This document shows, in pieces, positions 20,062-21,010 of a stretch of 21,010 nt of DNA. Under the pieces are notes generated by a model, which did no database searches, was not told where the DNA came from, and saw nothing but the letters and a program-made list of their open reading frames with translations. The translations under genes and the position numbers were made by a program. This stretch comes from Plakobranchus ocellatus (lineage: Eukaryota; Mollusca; Gastropoda; Plakobranchidae): contig BLXT01004662.1 of NCBI GenBank assembly GCA_019648995.1, forward strand, positions 105,414 to 126,423, read 5' to 3'. Each line of letters begins with the position of its first letter. Position 1 is the first letter of the stretch.

Positions 20062-20593
20062 TTTTATCTTAATATCTCTCGCTCCTTTCCTATCTCTACA
20101 TTTATCCTTCTCTTGTTTTTCTTGTCGTACGTAAAGGCTGATCTTTATTTTGAACTTTAACAATATTCAAGCGCATGCTTCTCTGACAAGAACTGCTCTC
20201 TCGTGAAACTACCCACTAAAAAAAACTATCTTTCTAATTCATCTAAACACACTACAAATTTGAAATGAGATGGAACTGTAAAAAACTAGGGAATATTTCT
20301 GTCTTGCATCACAAGCAACACAACATTAAAACAAGCTTCTTGACGACAGAAGAATTTACAAAAAACCCTTTTCAAATGTTGGCGCAAACACGTGTTTAGA
20401 TCTTTATGCGGATAGAAAGAAATGCATGGTTTTAATAGATCTGACAAGTACGACAGCATCTGATCAAAATAATTAGCCTTATCAAGTTTAGTGACATAAA
20501 AGGACAAGTTAGAAATGGAAAGTATATTTTTTTTTACAGATATGAAAGGCAAGGTAAAGGACACTTGAAGAATTCGTAAGGGCAGGGGCTTAC

Positions 20594-20795
20594 TTTCTTT
20601 TTTTTTCTCTTCATTTAAATTATTTCCATTTTTAATGAAGATCTTTTTGCTAGTGCAAATCTCTATGCGCATTAATATTACTTTTTCGTTGGTGTTGTTT
20701 CTGGTATTTTGTTTCCATCTGTGGAATTGCAAAAAAAAAAAAACAAAAACAAAAAAAACAAGAAAAACAAGAAAAAAATAACTCTGCGACAACAT
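20594..20795 (-). CDS. Candidate 5' coding exon with signal or anchor segment
   Basis: From the ATG at 20795 the minus strand stays open for 169 codons, unusually long for AT-rich DNA. Residues 6-24 are almost all F, L and V, resembling a signal peptide or signal anchor. A donor (GAAA|GTAAGC) follows codon 67 at 20594 and leaves phase 1, exactly what the exon at 14371 needs; that exon starts with the last two bases of a codon. An in-frame TAG lies seven codons upstream, so this is the first Met of the frame. Against it: the hydrophobic run is encoded by a poly-T/TTTTTG tract, the base at -3 of the ATG is T, and no small-residue signal-peptidase site is obvious. The same tract followed by CCACAG (acceptor at about 20718) could instead be the acceptor of an internal exon. 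The phase match alone has a one-in-three chance of being accidental. Confidence 0.3.
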
Positions 20796-20969
20796 TGACG
20801 CGATCTGGATCTATTATCTTGCGAATTCCCTGCTAACTAGTTTGCATTGGTGATCATTAGTACGTGCACGCAAGCCGAAGGGGGAAAATGAGAAATTATA
20901 ACAGCGGTAGAGTTACAACCATAGAAGAAGGAGAGTGCAATTAGATTATTTGTGGAGATCATGATCGTA

Positions 20970-20970
20970 A

Positions 20971-21010
<40 letters not shown>
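20970..21010. repeat. (TAG)n microsatellite running off the window end
   Basis: More than 13 uninterrupted TAG units reach the last base, so the true length is unknown. It has the same motif class as the array at 8936-9066. Confidence 0.95.

Larger units (their letters stand above)
14372..20593 (-). other. Upstream region: intron 5' of exon 1 or gene flank
   Basis: Exon 1 must be spliced to something upstream, so at least part of this is intron. If the candidate exon at 20594-20795 is right, it is one 6.2-kb intron. It holds two GATA arrays, GT, CT and AT microsatellites, a C homopolymer, and a short insertion with direct repeats at 19265-19386. Two overlapping minus-strand frames at 15895-16294 have no motif. 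Nothing else is supported. Confidence 0.6.

Noticed and set aside
20286-20593. Remainder of the 169-codon minus-strand frame beyond the candidate donor, as a stand-alone protein gene
   Set aside because: No recognisable domain or motif and K/F/N-rich composition. Its open length is unusual, but I prefer the candidate-exon reading of its first part.

Overview
The window looks like animal nuclear DNA: AT-rich, dominated by long non-coding stretches and simple-sequence repeats (CT/GA, GATA, TCTG, ATC, GTA, TA), with short exons bounded by canonical GT-AG splice sites. The composition, the dense microsatellites and the encoded protein family fit a lophotrochozoan, possibly a cephalopod mollusc. 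That placement is inference. No prokaryotic feature (operon, ribosome binding site, dense ORFs) is present.

The one gene I can support is on the minus strand and spans at least positions 14371 to 716. Seven exons can be read directly: 14371-13980, 6392-6173, 5539-5450, 5169-5007, 3637-3504, 2508-2461 and 894-716. Each has an AG acceptor. The first six have GT donors (GTAAGC, GTATGC, GTAAGT, GTAAGC, GTAAGT, GTAAGT), and the last ends at a stop codon. All six junctions keep the reading frame (phases 0, 1, 1, 2, 1, 1). Together they encode about 407 residues: a basic N-terminal segment, a V-type immunoglobulin domain (Cys, Trp, D-A-G-x-Y-x-C), a short basic linker, a second immunoglobulin domain (Cys, W-F, D-S-G-x-Y-x-C), a 16-residue stalk exon, and a strongly hydrophobic C-terminal segment with a 10-residue polar tail. 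The W-x-L-x-I-K and Y-E-C-Q-V motifs and the two-Ig layout point to the Dpr / zig-8-like group of neuronal cell-surface recognition proteins. The 5' end is not certain. A phase-compatible candidate signal or anchor exon lies at 20795-20594; otherwise the first exon is outside the window.

Layout on the + strand: 1-715 is 3' flank and 3'UTR with CT/TCTG microsatellites and a possible poly(A) signal; 716-6392 holds exons 7 to 2 with short introns; 6393-13979 is a 7.6-kb intron that splits the first Ig domain, containing a 40-bp minisatellite, GA and GTA microsatellites, a tRNA-like fragment and a cluster of hairpins; 13980-14371 is exon 1, next to a (TA)n tract; 14372-21010 is upstream intron or flank with two GATA arrays, a short insertion flanked by 13-bp direct repeats (related to a copy in intron 2) and further microsatellites.

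I found no second gene, no confident RNA gene, no CRISPR array and no intact transposon. The part most worth follow-up is the gene model, with its two frame-neutral cassette-type exons (linker and stalk) and the candidate 5' exon.
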